The notes under the pieces: model-generated
Told to the model about the DNA's origin: nothing
Databases searched by the model: none
The model's input: only the letters and a program-made list of their open reading frames with translations
Shown: piece by piece, positions 21,901-32,229 of the stretch
Layout of the letters: every line of letters begins with the position of its first letter
How positions within the stretch are numbered: the stretch's first letter is position 1
From: Isoetes taiwanensis
Lineage: Eukaryota > Streptophyta > Lycopodiopsida > Isoetales > Isoetaceae
Direction of reading: 5' to 3'
DNA: 64,000 bases
Assembly (NCBI GenBank): GCA_021234155.1
Contig: JAJEKV010000060.1
Location: 4,922,323 to 4,986,322 of the forward strand
Position numbers and translations under genes: made by a program

Positions 21901-24900
21901 CCCTAGCCGCCTCTTTAACTGGCCCCACAACTTATCCCGAGGCACCGTGGTCAAAAGCCTTTTGCGAAATCCACAAAGCAACAATACAGATTTTCGGCGT
22001 TGATTCCGCTATCCTCTATGAGTGTTCGCAGAGTGAAGATATGGTCAATAGTAGAATGCCTGGGGCGGAAGCCTCACCTCATGCTGAGAGCCCAAGACTT
22101 CTCCATCCTCCGCCTAAAGTGTCGCCGCCAAGAATCCCGGCAAGCAACTTGGCAAAGACAGAATCGACCATAATGGTACGATAGTTGGTCAATGGGGTCC
22201 CCCGCTTTGTATATGGGCACAACTCTACCGGGTATAGAATGTAAGAAAAGCAAATGCCTCTAAAGTCCGAAAAGCATTGATACTTGATTTGTATTGGGAT
22301 GTAACTATAACAATTTGGTGACATGCTAATATAATAATGACTTACAAGTATGGCAAGGTGTTACATGGTGATGCTGATATGTAGCAAGAATTCTTATAAT
22401 GTTATTGCCCATTATATCCAGCCATGCATGGGCATTTAATGCAATTGAGCTAAAATCCAGAACGAATTTTTGTGGCAGGTCTGACCATATTGCATTTGCG
22501 CTGTGTCACCACCTCCTTTAAAAATGAGTCATCGGGTTTACATGCCAAGCTACTAGGCTTCACAATAAATAAAAGTTTATATTGGCATTTCTATCCCCAT
22601 GCCAACCTGTTTTATCCAATGCAAAGTCTGCCTATAAGAAACTTAAAGCCCTAATCTTCCACACTTCTCTAAATTGGACAGAAAGTTACATGACATTTCT
22701 TTTCCTAACTTTTGTGAGCTGCATTTTTACATTGTGACAATGGTGCCTAGTAAAGATCTATATGACAAGGAGTTCATAGCTTAGTGGTGGGCTACTTGGA
22801 TAGCAAACAGGAGGTCCTGAGATGGGTACATAACCATTCAGTCTATATGAAGGCTAAAGTGTAACAGGACAACATGGCCTCTTCTATCTTATTTCAAGCA
22901 TCTGACTGGCATTTGTCCTTGGATTGGACGAAGAACCAAAATTCTAGGCATTACCATCTTTCTTCTCCCCTGGGACTTGAAGAATGACCATTTAAGATAC
23001 CATCCAGAATTGCAACTCCTACTCTAAATTCAGAATTTTTGGAGCTAATTCAAATTCTAGACCCTTCTCATTTGCTTGATTCTTCTCATTTATTACATAT
23101 TTCGAGATGCATAATGCATATCAGAGCAGAAAAACAACTGAAAATAAACAAATTTTCAACTACCTTAATGTCTGCAATAAGCTTGTTTTTCTCTTGAACA
23201 ATGCGTCGATGGTGCATGCGGTGCACATTCCTTTCTTTCCGAAATTTCTCAAGCATTTCTTGTCTGCACCTGCAATCTGAAAGAATAAAAATAAGTGTAA
23301 CAAAGTAAATCCATTTTCTGTAATATGAAATAAACAGCTTGAGTCATCATGAGAGAAGTGCAGACACTTGTACACAAGGGAGAAAGGAACACGGAAGCTC
23401 CTTCAAATTTTAAAGGGGATACACTATCTACAACTATCTATTCTAAACTCGCCATGGATCCTGAATCCTTAGACTAAGTCATCCAACTCCTTATCAGGCT
23501 TATTCAACAATTGGCCTACTATAACCATTTTCCTTAAAGATTGCACAAAAAAGAAATTATCAGTTTGATTAATGAAAAAAGACGCATGATACTACACGTG
23601 GTATCCAAATCATCAGCAAGGCAAACTATTTGTCTTTCAACGGGCCAAAAGTTATCCTTGCAGGGTCACCATTCCACACAGAAATACAACTATGTCTCAA
23701 TGATCAGTGCTAACTCGTATAACAAGGGCATGGTATAAATCAATCCAAAGTCATACACGTTGTGTAACAAGCAGGAGATGTTGAACATTGCAAGATAAAC
23801 AAGTCTTGGAAACCTTTCGTTTGACAGTGGTTATGAATAGTCAGCCCTAGTTGTCTTGCAGAGGGAGGCTAGAAATATCGATGGTTATACTATGGACCTC
23901 AAATGCCATTAGAATAGACTCCTCCTCCTGGTGTCCTACGGATTTGGTCAAAGTTTGAATTGCAGAAGTCCGAAATGTCTAGAAAAAATACATAGAGTTG
24001 AGAAGTTTATGCAACAGTGAATTTTCATATAGGGGAGGGATATACTGGGCAAGATAATTTGCTTGTTTGAGTTGTTGTTGCAGGTTACAAAGTATTTCCT
24101 CCTTTTGCATCGCTCGAGTATATTCATCAGGCACATATGGCAGATGACTTTCAAATACCATTCTTTTCTCCCGTATTTCAAACCACTCCGTCTACATAAA
24201 CAATCGATTCTTAGCATCTTAACATAAGATTTAAAGGTTGTAAAAGAAATTATTATCAAAAGGAAAAAATAACACAATAGCTTACTTCAAAGATTGAAAG
24301 GGTCTTTGTAAGGCTCATTCTAACAAGGAAGTTCCGCACAAAATCATCTATGACCTCTGTCTTCCTTGACTCATTTGGTCCATCCCTTAGTTTGTCCTTT
24401 CCTGTATGGTCAAACTGTGAAAAATATGACTGGTTCCTATAACTCAAAGATAAGCGAGAAAAATTGGTTAAAATAAAGAATCATGTTACTTTTCTTCACG
24501 TGATACCAACAAAGATATTCACATTATTCTGTCCTTAGCTAATGAGCTAGATGCATGACTAAAGCAACTGATCCACCGTAACTCCTGAAAAGCATCCTAA
24601 ACATATACGCACATAAAAAGTCTCAATCACATCTTAAATATAGATACTATCTTTTTTATATGGATTGCTTAACTTTCTTATTTGGTGCACAAGGTTTTTT
24701 TAATGCTTCGACCACAAGTTTCTATAAAAAACTACGACACGCTTACAATAAATTATGAGAGATAAAATCAAAAGAGCACTTTACTTTCACATGAATATGA
24801 GATTCCCAGAGAGAAACAACCCTAAAGCCACTGCGTTAGATCTCTCACAAGGATAAGCCAGCTTGAAGACAAAGGTTATTTTAGCATAAAATTTGCATCT

Positions 24901-25293
24901 CCGTGACAATCCTTGAACCTCAACAATTAAAATGATCATTATCAAACATTCTGTTTTTATTAAAAGATAATGTTTTTTAGAAAGCACCGGTGATTTCAAT
25001 TGCATAAATTTTGAAAGAAAGATGATGGCATCATAACTGTTTAAAATTTTAGAACTCCCTAGAAGATTCACATTATTAAGCACGTAATGCTTCCAACTGA
25101 CCCAAACCTCATACTAACTTCAACAGTGCAGTCTCATGTTCATACCTAGCATATAGGACAACTTTTGAAGTGATTGAAGTGTCGTATCCAAATCTTCAGA
25201 GTGAGGATCCTCAATGTCTGTATCACTATCAAGTTCCAGTTCTTCCTCATATGTGTATCCATCTTCATCATCATCTTCTTTGTCTGTAGTCAT
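15958..25293 (-). CDS. SPAG16: SPAG16/PF20 axonemal central-apparatus WD40 protein, 12 exons, 586 residues
   Basis: Exons on the minus strand: 25293-25146, 24401-24286, 24191-24046, 23269-23164, 19678-19541, 19304-19030, 18362-18219, 18136-18040, 17090-17002, 16683-16491, 16400-16231, 16096-15958. They sum to 1761 nt with no stop, and every junction is GT/AG and in phase. The protein has an acidic start (residues 1-35), a VDDFVRNFL-like segment (here VIDDFVRNFLV), a coiled coil at about 115-220 (HRMHHRRIVQEKNKLI), a Ser-rich linker, and seven WD40 repeats from about 295 to the end. Conserved marks include FHPSG, LASSSGD, TVKIWD, LRGHVDSVNG and SGGSDCT. The length fits the family (Chlamydomonas PF20 and mammalian SPAG16L are about 600). 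PF20 bridges the central-pair microtubules of motile flagella, so in a plant it should act only in sperm. Exon 5 could instead end at 19559, which removes six residues. Confidence 0.95.
17690..17870. repeat. Polypyrimidine tract in SPAG16 intron 8
   Basis: About 180 bp are almost purely C/T on the plus strand, so purine-rich in the SPAG16 transcript. Reading frames here are low-complexity and not genes. Confidence 0.7.
18490..18667. repeat. Polypurine tract in SPAG16 intron 6
   Basis: About 180 bp are almost purely A/G on the plus strand, so pyrimidine-rich in the transcript. It is complementary in character to the tract at 17690-17870. The two flank exons 7 and 8. Confidence 0.7.
18668..18722 (-). 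mobile_element. LINE 3' end, pentamer/tetramer-tail family (very short copy)
   Basis: GATA/AATA repeats are followed by GAATTTTTAACGTCCATGGA, the same block as at 15653. It lies in SPAG16 intron 6 at the edge of the polypurine tract. Confidence 0.5.
19919..20111. repeat. Tandem duplication, about 85 bp, two copies
   Basis: The block from GTGCATGTT(C/A)TGTT to TCTTGAAGAACGCCCC occurs at about 19929-20011 and 20031-20111, with a period of about 102 bp. It lies in SPAG16 intron 4. Confidence 0.65.
20300..22230 (-). mobile_element. 5'-truncated LINE with (TATTC)n tail in SPAG16 intron 4
   Basis: The minus strand encodes the C-terminal half of a LINE reverse transcriptase in several frames. PIYK-like and YRTIMVDSVFAKLLAGIL lie at about 22225-22150, then GFRPRHSTIDHIFTLRTLI (about 22070). 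The active site reads FDDVDTL (about 21690; usual YADDV), followed by LRQFSDMRVNLAKTKGLL. C-terminal LVEPILLYG lies near 21330. The element ends in a pentamer tail at 20300-20330. Loss of the 5' part is typical of target-primed insertion. Stops and frameshifts show that it is inactive. Confidence 0.8.
22763..22870 (+). mobile_element. tRNA-like SINE copy
   Basis: TCATAGCTTAGTGGTGGGCTAC resembles a tRNA A box with D-arm, followed by an anticodon-arm-like stretch. It is related to the copies at 25.5-25.9 kb and lies in SPAG16 intron 4. Confidence 0.35.
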
Positions 25294-25369
25294 TAGCAGT
25301 CACTAACTGTTAGAAAGGAAAAGGTGCATCCGAGAATAGATATGCTTATTTAAAAATAATCATGGGTCA

Positions 25370-25450
25370 GTACCTCAGTAATAGAGCACTTAACCTGCAT
25401 GCAGGACCCCCGGAGGCCCATTCCTCAGTTTCTAGCTAGTATTAGAGCCA
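25370..25450 (+). mobile_element. Partial tRNA-like SINE
   Basis: GTACCTCAGTAATAGAGCAC (A-box-like) is followed by CCTGCATGCAGG and then CCCATTCCTCAGTTTCTA, a shortened form of the copies just downstream. Confidence 0.4.
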
Positions 25451-25547
25451 AGATTTGGGTCTCAAGCGCAATCAAATAGATCATAGATGTGATGCAAATG
25501 GTAGGAATGGTGGAAGATATATGTCATGGGCACAAATGGGCTGGTAG

Positions 25548-25660
25548 CTTAGTGGTGCTAAGCCGGCCCATCCTCAATTTCTAACATGTACCATACTCGT
25601 CGACTACCCTAGAGCAATCCCATGTAATTTGCTATCATATTTTCAAATCATGACTGGTGA
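25548..25660 (+). mobile_element. tRNA-derived SINE copy
   Basis: TGGTAGCTTAGTGGTGCTA gives the A-box side. The body CCCATCCTCAATTTCTAACA, ATGTACCATACTC, CCCTAGAGCAATCCCATG and CAAATCATGA is shared with the copy at 25717. Confidence 0.55.
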
Positions 25661-25716
25661 AAATATGAGGATAAAAAGGACTTGTATAGTGTGCACATCA
25701 AGAACTGTTGCACATG

Positions 25717-25880
25717 ATCCAGTAGCTCAGTGATAGAGCAATTCACTTGCAAGCAAAAGGCCATGGGACTGATACCCCCCAACCCGTCCATCCACAATTT
25801 CTTACATGTACCAACCATACTCAATGATAACCCTAGAATAGTCCCATATAATTTGTAATAAGATCCCAAATCATGATGAA
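25717..25880 (+). mobile_element. tRNA-derived SINE copy
   Basis: AGTAGCTCAGTGATAGAGCA is a good tRNA A box and D-arm, like tRNA-Cys or tRNA-Ala, and GGGACTGATACCCCC is a decayed T-arm. The 3' body matches the copy at 25548. Too diverged to be a working tRNA. Confidence 0.6.
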
Positions 25881-25884
25881 GCAA

Positions 25885-27180
25885 TCATTTGCAGCATAAT
25901 ACACTGGCTTCATGACAATGAAAGCCAGACCTTGGAGAGCCATGCATGGCCTCCTTGAAGAGTTCTATAATCATTGGAACAATAACATATCGCATGAACC
26001 ATCTTTCCTACTTGCAGATTTTCACAGTTCTTCTTGTGTTCATTGTGATAAAGGATATCTTAAAAATCCACTTTCATCTCCCCTATCTACCTTTTGGTTA
26101 ATGAGATTAATCGCACATGCCATTAGTGAACCTTGATAAGATAAAACATGCAGTATTTATGTTGTAAAAGGTTTCTCTCATCCTATGTGCTTTTTAGAGG
26201 ATGTCAAAGCTTTCTAATCAAATGCAATGTCATATGCATAGCCTTGAACTCCCCATCAGACAAAACATCTTTTGTGGCATTTGTTCCTTCAATCTCCTTC
26301 CATTCACAAGTATAGAGTCCATGGTAGTATCCTATTGGAGGTTCAAAAGATGTAAAACATAAATATTCAAGACAAGAAAGGCTTTCACACATAATTGAAA
26401 AGTTCTCATAATCAAAGTTCTCATAAATAGAGCATGAGCAACAGGAATTTTCATGATCATATTTTCCGTCTTTTTCTCTCTAGAAAAAGATCGAGAATAT
26501 GATACATAATCTAGTTAAATCCCTATTTTCAATGTCGGCAAAACCGCCAAGAATTTCCTTATCGTTATATCCCTTGGGCATTGCCCCCATGATATTTATA
26601 CAAGATATGCGTTTATCGAGCCCAATCAAGAAGCTAGGGCTTCATGTTACGCGCTGTGATTGAGCTTTCAACTAAGAAGCAAAGTCGTCTACTACATTTT
26701 TGTTTGTGCCAGATATACCTCATTTTATTTATTTAAACTAACCTTCCAAGTCAGCTCCGTTGACTTGCTTTCTTCATGTGCATCCATTGTTCACAGAGTC
26801 GCCAACAACCACTCCCCGCAGTATACACAATCACATACTTATATCCATGCGTAACCAAAGATGCATTCTCTTTCTAACGAGCAAATTTCACTCAACCGTA
26901 ATACTACTTTGGAATCCGAAATGGTAAGGAAAGAGCAGAGCACGTCAAGCTTGGCAAACACTAACGATCCACTATAAACAATCCAGACCGTGCATCTTTT
27001 CCCGCAAGGTGAACAAAATGAGTTAAGCTTTAAAACTATTAAAACTAACAAAGATGTGCAACAGAAAGTTTTAAGCCTTAAGCACAATGTGAAGCTACCA
27101 GATGCAATAAAGCCAACATTAAATGCACTTGTCATATTTTATATAACAAACAACAAATGCATCTCATTCCAATTATATAA
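25885..27180. other. No gene recognised
   Basis: A minus-strand frame at about 26204-26392 has an acceptor-like start and reads YYHGLYTCEWKEIEG, which looks mildly coding. Nothing supports it further. Confidence 0.35.
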
Positions 27181-27183
27181 TTT

Positions 27184-27630
27184 AAAAATGTGGCATGCCT
27201 TATGTCATATATTGCTACTTACTTTTATGTCTCTTATATTGAGAAACTTGTGACATATGTCAAATGTCACGTTTGGCATGCCATTAGTCTCACTTGTCAT
27301 AGAAGTGTTGCTATAGTTGTGTCACATGTCATACAACACTTTGCAAGTGTCATGATTGCAAGTGTGTCATTTAATAACATGATTGTGTTACATAATATAT
27401 AATGCTAGAAGATTTGCTATATATCATGCTTGTGTCACGTGTCATTGTCGTGTGTCATATACTACTACAAGTATTGCTATATATCATGGCTGTGTCACTT
27501 GTCATTGTCACGTATCATATACTACTAGAAATATTGCTATACATCATGGTTGTGTCATGTATCATTGTCATGTGTCATTTACTCCTTGTTGCTATATATC
27601 ATAGTTGTGTCATATATCATATATTCAAGA
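27184..27630. repeat. 60-bp AT-rich satellite array
   Basis: GCTATATATCATG...TGTGTCA...GTCATTGTCA...GTCATATACTACTA repeats at exactly 60 bp from 27416 and 27476 to 27536, then shortens to 54 bp. More diverged copies reach back to about 27184. Frames inside encode only repeat peptides. Confidence 0.8.
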
Positions 27631-27967
27631 AGTAGACATGTCAATAAATGTGGTGGTTGCTTGGTTCATTACTTCGTTCTACTTTGTTGGTTGTACACAA
27701 ATAGTAACTTCAGATGTTGTAAAGTTAGATTATTTTACGGACATGTAATAGATTATTTTATGTCATTTGTTTTTGTTCACATTACTTTACAGACATGTTA
27801 TAGATTATTTTATGTCATTTCTTTCGCTTGTTTATGCGGTAACGAAGTAGTGTGCTAACAATCTCTGTTATGACGTTCATGGCAGCCGTCTTTACTTCAT
27901 CACCATTCCCGGTTGCGTTTTAAGCTATAAACAATGTTTTTATGTTTCCCTGTGATCTTCCTGTCAG

Positions 27968-28364
27968 AAGCAACTTCATCTTCACTTCTGAAAGTTCTGC
28001 CCGAAGTTGGCAATTTCCAGAGAAACCAAATCGCAGGTGTTGTTGCCTGGGTAAGAATTCTAACGTCCTCTTCATATCTCCCCAGCTTGCCATTCCTTAC
28101 ATTGCTTCTACTTGCCACTCTTGTATGTCAAAGATATGTGTTCATTTAACCATGCATATGATAATCAACATCTTCATGTCATCGCGCCACCGTGGTGTGT
28201 GGTTCAAATCCTTAGAAAGTGCTATGGCAAAACTGTTCCTATCTTGCTTCAATGTTAATGTAATGAGACTTAGTTTGAATTTCATATTGACTTGCAGCAA
28301 TGGTTGGATAATCATATGCTGAGGTGGAAAAGGGAGTTTGACCCCATCATGGATTTAGTGGATG
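27968..28364 (+). CDS. Possible two-exon gene fragment, unrecognised
   Basis: Two stretches look like exons with matching phase. 27968-28050 ends CCTGG|GTAAGA. 28298-28364 begins after TTGCAG and ends GATG|GTAGAT. The joined frame contains LPEVGNFQRNQIAGVVAW, then QWLDNHMLRWKREFDPIMD. No start, stop or further exon was found. I do not recognise the product. Confidence 0.25.
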
Positions 28365-28369
28365 GTAGA

Positions 28370-31205
28370 TAACGCATTGCAGGGAATCTACATGGGAATA
28401 TTATAGACATCAATGGATACAATTTGAAGACACGAGGAATTTTCGAATAAAGCATCTATGCTTAGATGTTAGACGGTGCCGTGCTACAAACTTTAGCTCC
28501 AATGCTCATACAAATAAGTATTGAACTTTTGAAGCTAATTGCAAGTCTAACTAGTCTATTTCGAGATCCCCGCGACTTGCATTTTTCTTGAACCTTCCTG
28601 CTATGCTAGTCCATTCATAGAACCTTTGCAACTTGCCCTCCCCCCCCCAATTTTTTTCTTCTTAGCGCAGTATCATCTTATCTGAAAACCTATGCTATCT
28701 ATGTGTCTTAAAATTTGATGTGGACGTTCACCTGGTCCTTAGATCTTGATCTAGGGAAAGGGACAGTTGAGAAAAATAATGAACCGTACCGGTTGGTGAA
28801 CGTAGCCCTAACCCCAAAATGCTTTTCCATACTGTGCAACTTGCCAAATTCATATAGCCATATTTGTCTCCGTGTTTTCCTTGCCATGGCATTGACCACT
28901 GATTTCTATTGCCACTGATTTATATGCGTATCCATAGTATTGGGATAGGTTAACGGGCAAATAATCTTTGTTTAGATCTTCCTTGTGTTTGAATGTTGGT
29001 CTTAGCTGTAAACAGTCTCATATTAATATTTCGTGCTCATTCTGTTCAAACAGAAAATGGATACGTTCAATAGTGGGAAGGAGTTAGTCAATACATTTTT
29101 GCATGGTAGAAACACTCCAAATAAGCAAAGGGAATTTTTACTGATAACAGGCAGCCTGATTCTTAGAGCAACAATATTTTCCCAAGGCAAAGTGGTGTAA
29201 GAATCCTTTGATCATGGATAGGTATGTGTTTCTATAAAGGCCCTTCATTTTATGCTCTGATTCTACTCTTTATAATAGAAAAGTGGCTCTAAAAAACTGG
29301 CATTCGTAGAGCCCTTCAGCATTAAATGAGCTCATTTGTCTTTGTTGCTTTAAAACCACCAACTCGTTTTGCTTCTTTACTCTTTGCAACAGCTATCAAT
29401 CATGAGTGACACATGTTCTAACTTACTACATTAAATCCATAGGCCTGGCTTGGAACATGTTTGAGTTTGAGCATTTTGCATTCCATTTGAAGTAAAAAAT
29501 TTGTCATCTTTGCTGAAGATAATATGTCATAGCTCTTGTAACAATACATATGATGATAGATCAGCATATAGTACCTCATTTATTGTGGCAATCTATGCTC
29601 CTTTTGGATTGCATTATGAGTATTTTTGTATTTTTATGTTTCCTTTTGGAAATTTATGGCCTTCCAACTGCCGCTGTAGTCCTTGGATAGTGACTTGGGT
29701 TTCTCACAAATGTGTTATGATGCTCTTCATATTATGTTTTCCTATCAATCCCTTTTCTTTTCATATCCGACATGGCGTTTACATATCGGGATAGTCTGAG
29801 AGCAATGTTTTTGGGCCCCTTGCCCATTTCCCGCCCTAGCTACAATGTCGAATTTTCCTCACTATCTCGTTATTCTTTTAAGGCTTTTTCCACTATCCTC
29901 TCCCATCCCATTGTTCTTCCTCCATTATATTGCAAATGCATGTCTTCCAAGAGATTCACAACTATTTTACATGGTCCCAATGTTTGAGTTTAAGCACGAT
30001 TAACAGAGGCATGCAAAATGCAGCAAGATGAGTAGTACCTCATGCACTTATAGAGATACATCTACAAGCTTTTAAAAGCATCAAGTTACACCACTTTTAA
30101 AGGCGTCGTGATTCTTGAGTTTAGTTGGCTATGAACCATTCAAAACAAGTGAGAGAAAACCTGCATTGGATGGTCCTATTCTGGATGTGTTTTATTTTCT
30201 ATTTTATTTGTCTAAGACGAAGAATACTTAACGCCTACTATTTTCCGTATTCCAATATTTAATTCTTTGCAGGCTAATATTTTTTGGTAGTGTTAATTGT
30301 AATAGCATTCAAGGCTGAGATTAGGCCATGATAATGAGAGTGTCATGTTGAAGCCTCTACAGTGTGTTCTTTGTATTGGCAAGAAAATTCCCTAGCTTTC
30401 ATATGCTGGCATATTGCTCCCATTTTCTTCCTCTAACCAGCTATAGTTTTATTTAGCAGATGTTGTCTTTTGCAATTAAGCCACGAACTTAATCAAATAT
30501 CAATTCCATTGGGTCATATTTGAAAAGGAATGAACTTGTCCCTTGCCTTTAAGATTAATAGAAAACAAACCAAGTGTTGCCACCTCTCTCGTCTATCTTT
30601 TGTTAGCCTCCTCACATCTCTAGCTGTCATTATTCACGTTCTCATTCTGCTCACTCTCATCAAAGATTGAAAAAGGTGCTGCATCTACAAGATTGAGCTG
30701 ATAAGTTTGCCTAATAAAAGCATTTCTCGAGTCTCTACCTAGTTTTCCCTTCCAATTTTACTAGTTTCTTGTGGTTATAATCTAGCCTTGTAACAAATTT
30801 CTTGAAACTCCTTTAACGGAAGCTCTGCAGCAGAGGAAGTGAATTTGAAACCTGCAAACGTTTGATGGAAACCCTCTCTAGTTATATGTACTTATATGTA
30901 CTGTAATCCATAATAATTTACGATTCCACGTGATCTATATTGCAATCTTTTATTCTTTTAGAGAGTTTTTGAGTGTTGCTTCCGCCTTCTCACCAATCCC
31001 AATCTGCTTTTGTTGCTGATGGCCACAGATTGGTATTGAAGGCATATGTTGCGAAGAATTTGGGTCTCATTGAAGAAGGAAGAAGTTGTAACTTTCGAAT
31101 GCTAAGGATAATGCTCTGTTAACAGAATGTTAAGGATATTGCTCTATTAACAAAAGCCAACCAGCTTTTTTAATCCTCCGTCCTCATAACCCTATTTTGA
31201 GTTCT
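28370..31205. other. No gene recognised
   Basis: The tract is AT-rich with short random frames and no splice-consistent coding or clear repeat. Confidence 0.4.
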
Positions 31206-31216
31206 TCATGAATAGG

Positions 31217-31600
31217 CCTTTTTGTTTTGGCAAAGATGCATACCTTACAAATCCCTAGAGCGCCTTCTGCCGAGTGGCCAGTAGGCCTTTTTGCCTACAT
31301 TTTGGCAAAGATGCATACCTTACAAATTACTAGAGCGCCTTCTGTCGAGTGGCCAGTTTGCAACAAATGATCACTTAGAATCCGTGGTTTCTAGGCAACT
31401 GTTGAACATTGTATTATTATACTTAACTTCAAAATGATCATGAACTGTGGCAACATAATGGCTGCATATTAGGCTTGATAATTACATGCATAGGTTCAAA
31501 TCCTTGTGCTTTCGTTTATTTTGAACTCACCTACTGGTCGCATATTAGGCTTGATAGTTATATGCATAGGTTCAAATCTTGTGCTTCCGTTTACTTTGAA
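31217..31600. repeat. Two local tandem duplications
   Basis: A unit with GGCAAAGATGCATACCTTAC and GAGCGCCTTCTG(C/T)CGAGTGG occurs at about 31217-31280 and 31302-31352. A second unit, GCATATTAGGCTTGATA...GGTTCAAATC, occurs at about 31463-31510 and 31539-31585. Its GGTTCAAATCC matches a tRNA B box, so it may be SINE-derived. Confidence 0.55.
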
Positions 31601-32157
31601 CATTTAACTCACCCCGTTGTCACCAATATATGCTCCGCTATATTTGTTTTCTCATGAGATTTGTTTATACCAAATTTCCCTTCAATTCATTGATATCTCA
31701 TAAATCCTCATGCCCTTTTCTTACACTATTCATGTGAATTTAAATTGACTTGGCATATCTTTTAAAACAACACTCTATAAAGCTAACACTCTGCATTGCT
31801 TTCACACTTTTATGACCTCAGTACCTTTTGTTATCATATTATTCAATTCAATTCCATTCCAAAAGCATAATAAAATTATATCTAATGGATGTGACTACCT
31901 TTTCCATTTTGCATAGTGAATTCAAGCTTAAAATTGCCCAAGCCTTCCGTTGCACCTTTTTGCTAGTCCCTTTTTTTTAGGGGTCAAGGATACATATTGC
32001 ATTTGCTCAAGATAACAAACACACAAGCATATCTTGTTGAACAAGACCAAGGCCAATATTTCAAGATAACCAAACAAGGCCAATATTGCAAGATATCAGA
32101 AAGTGACAACTTACATCCACAACAACCTACATATGTTCTCAATTGACATGCAAACTA

Positions 32158-32228
32158 ATTTCAAATTAGCATTGAGCAACATTTCAAATTAGCATTGAGC
32201 AACATTTCAAATTAGCATTGAGCAACAG
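32158..32228. repeat. 23-bp tandem repeat, three copies
   Basis: TTCAAATTAGCATTGAGCAA with a short ATT linker repeats three times without variation, so the array is recent. Confidence 0.85.
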
Positions 32229-32229
32229 A

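Noticed and set aside
25717-25790. A possible functional tRNA-Cys or tRNA-Ala gene
   Set aside because: The A box is good, but the acceptor stem does not pair and the T-arm is eroded. The conserved downstream body marks a SINE.
27416-27630. Regular 60-bp repeats that could suggest a CRISPR-like array
   Set aside because: The whole 60-bp unit repeats, with no unique spacers, in a eukaryotic genome. It is an AT-rich satellite.
27968-28050. Resemblance of LPEVGNFQRNQIAG to an IS110-type bacterial transposase motif
   Set aside because: The match is short, the stretch ends at a good splice donor, and no other IS110 block is nearby. Probably chance.
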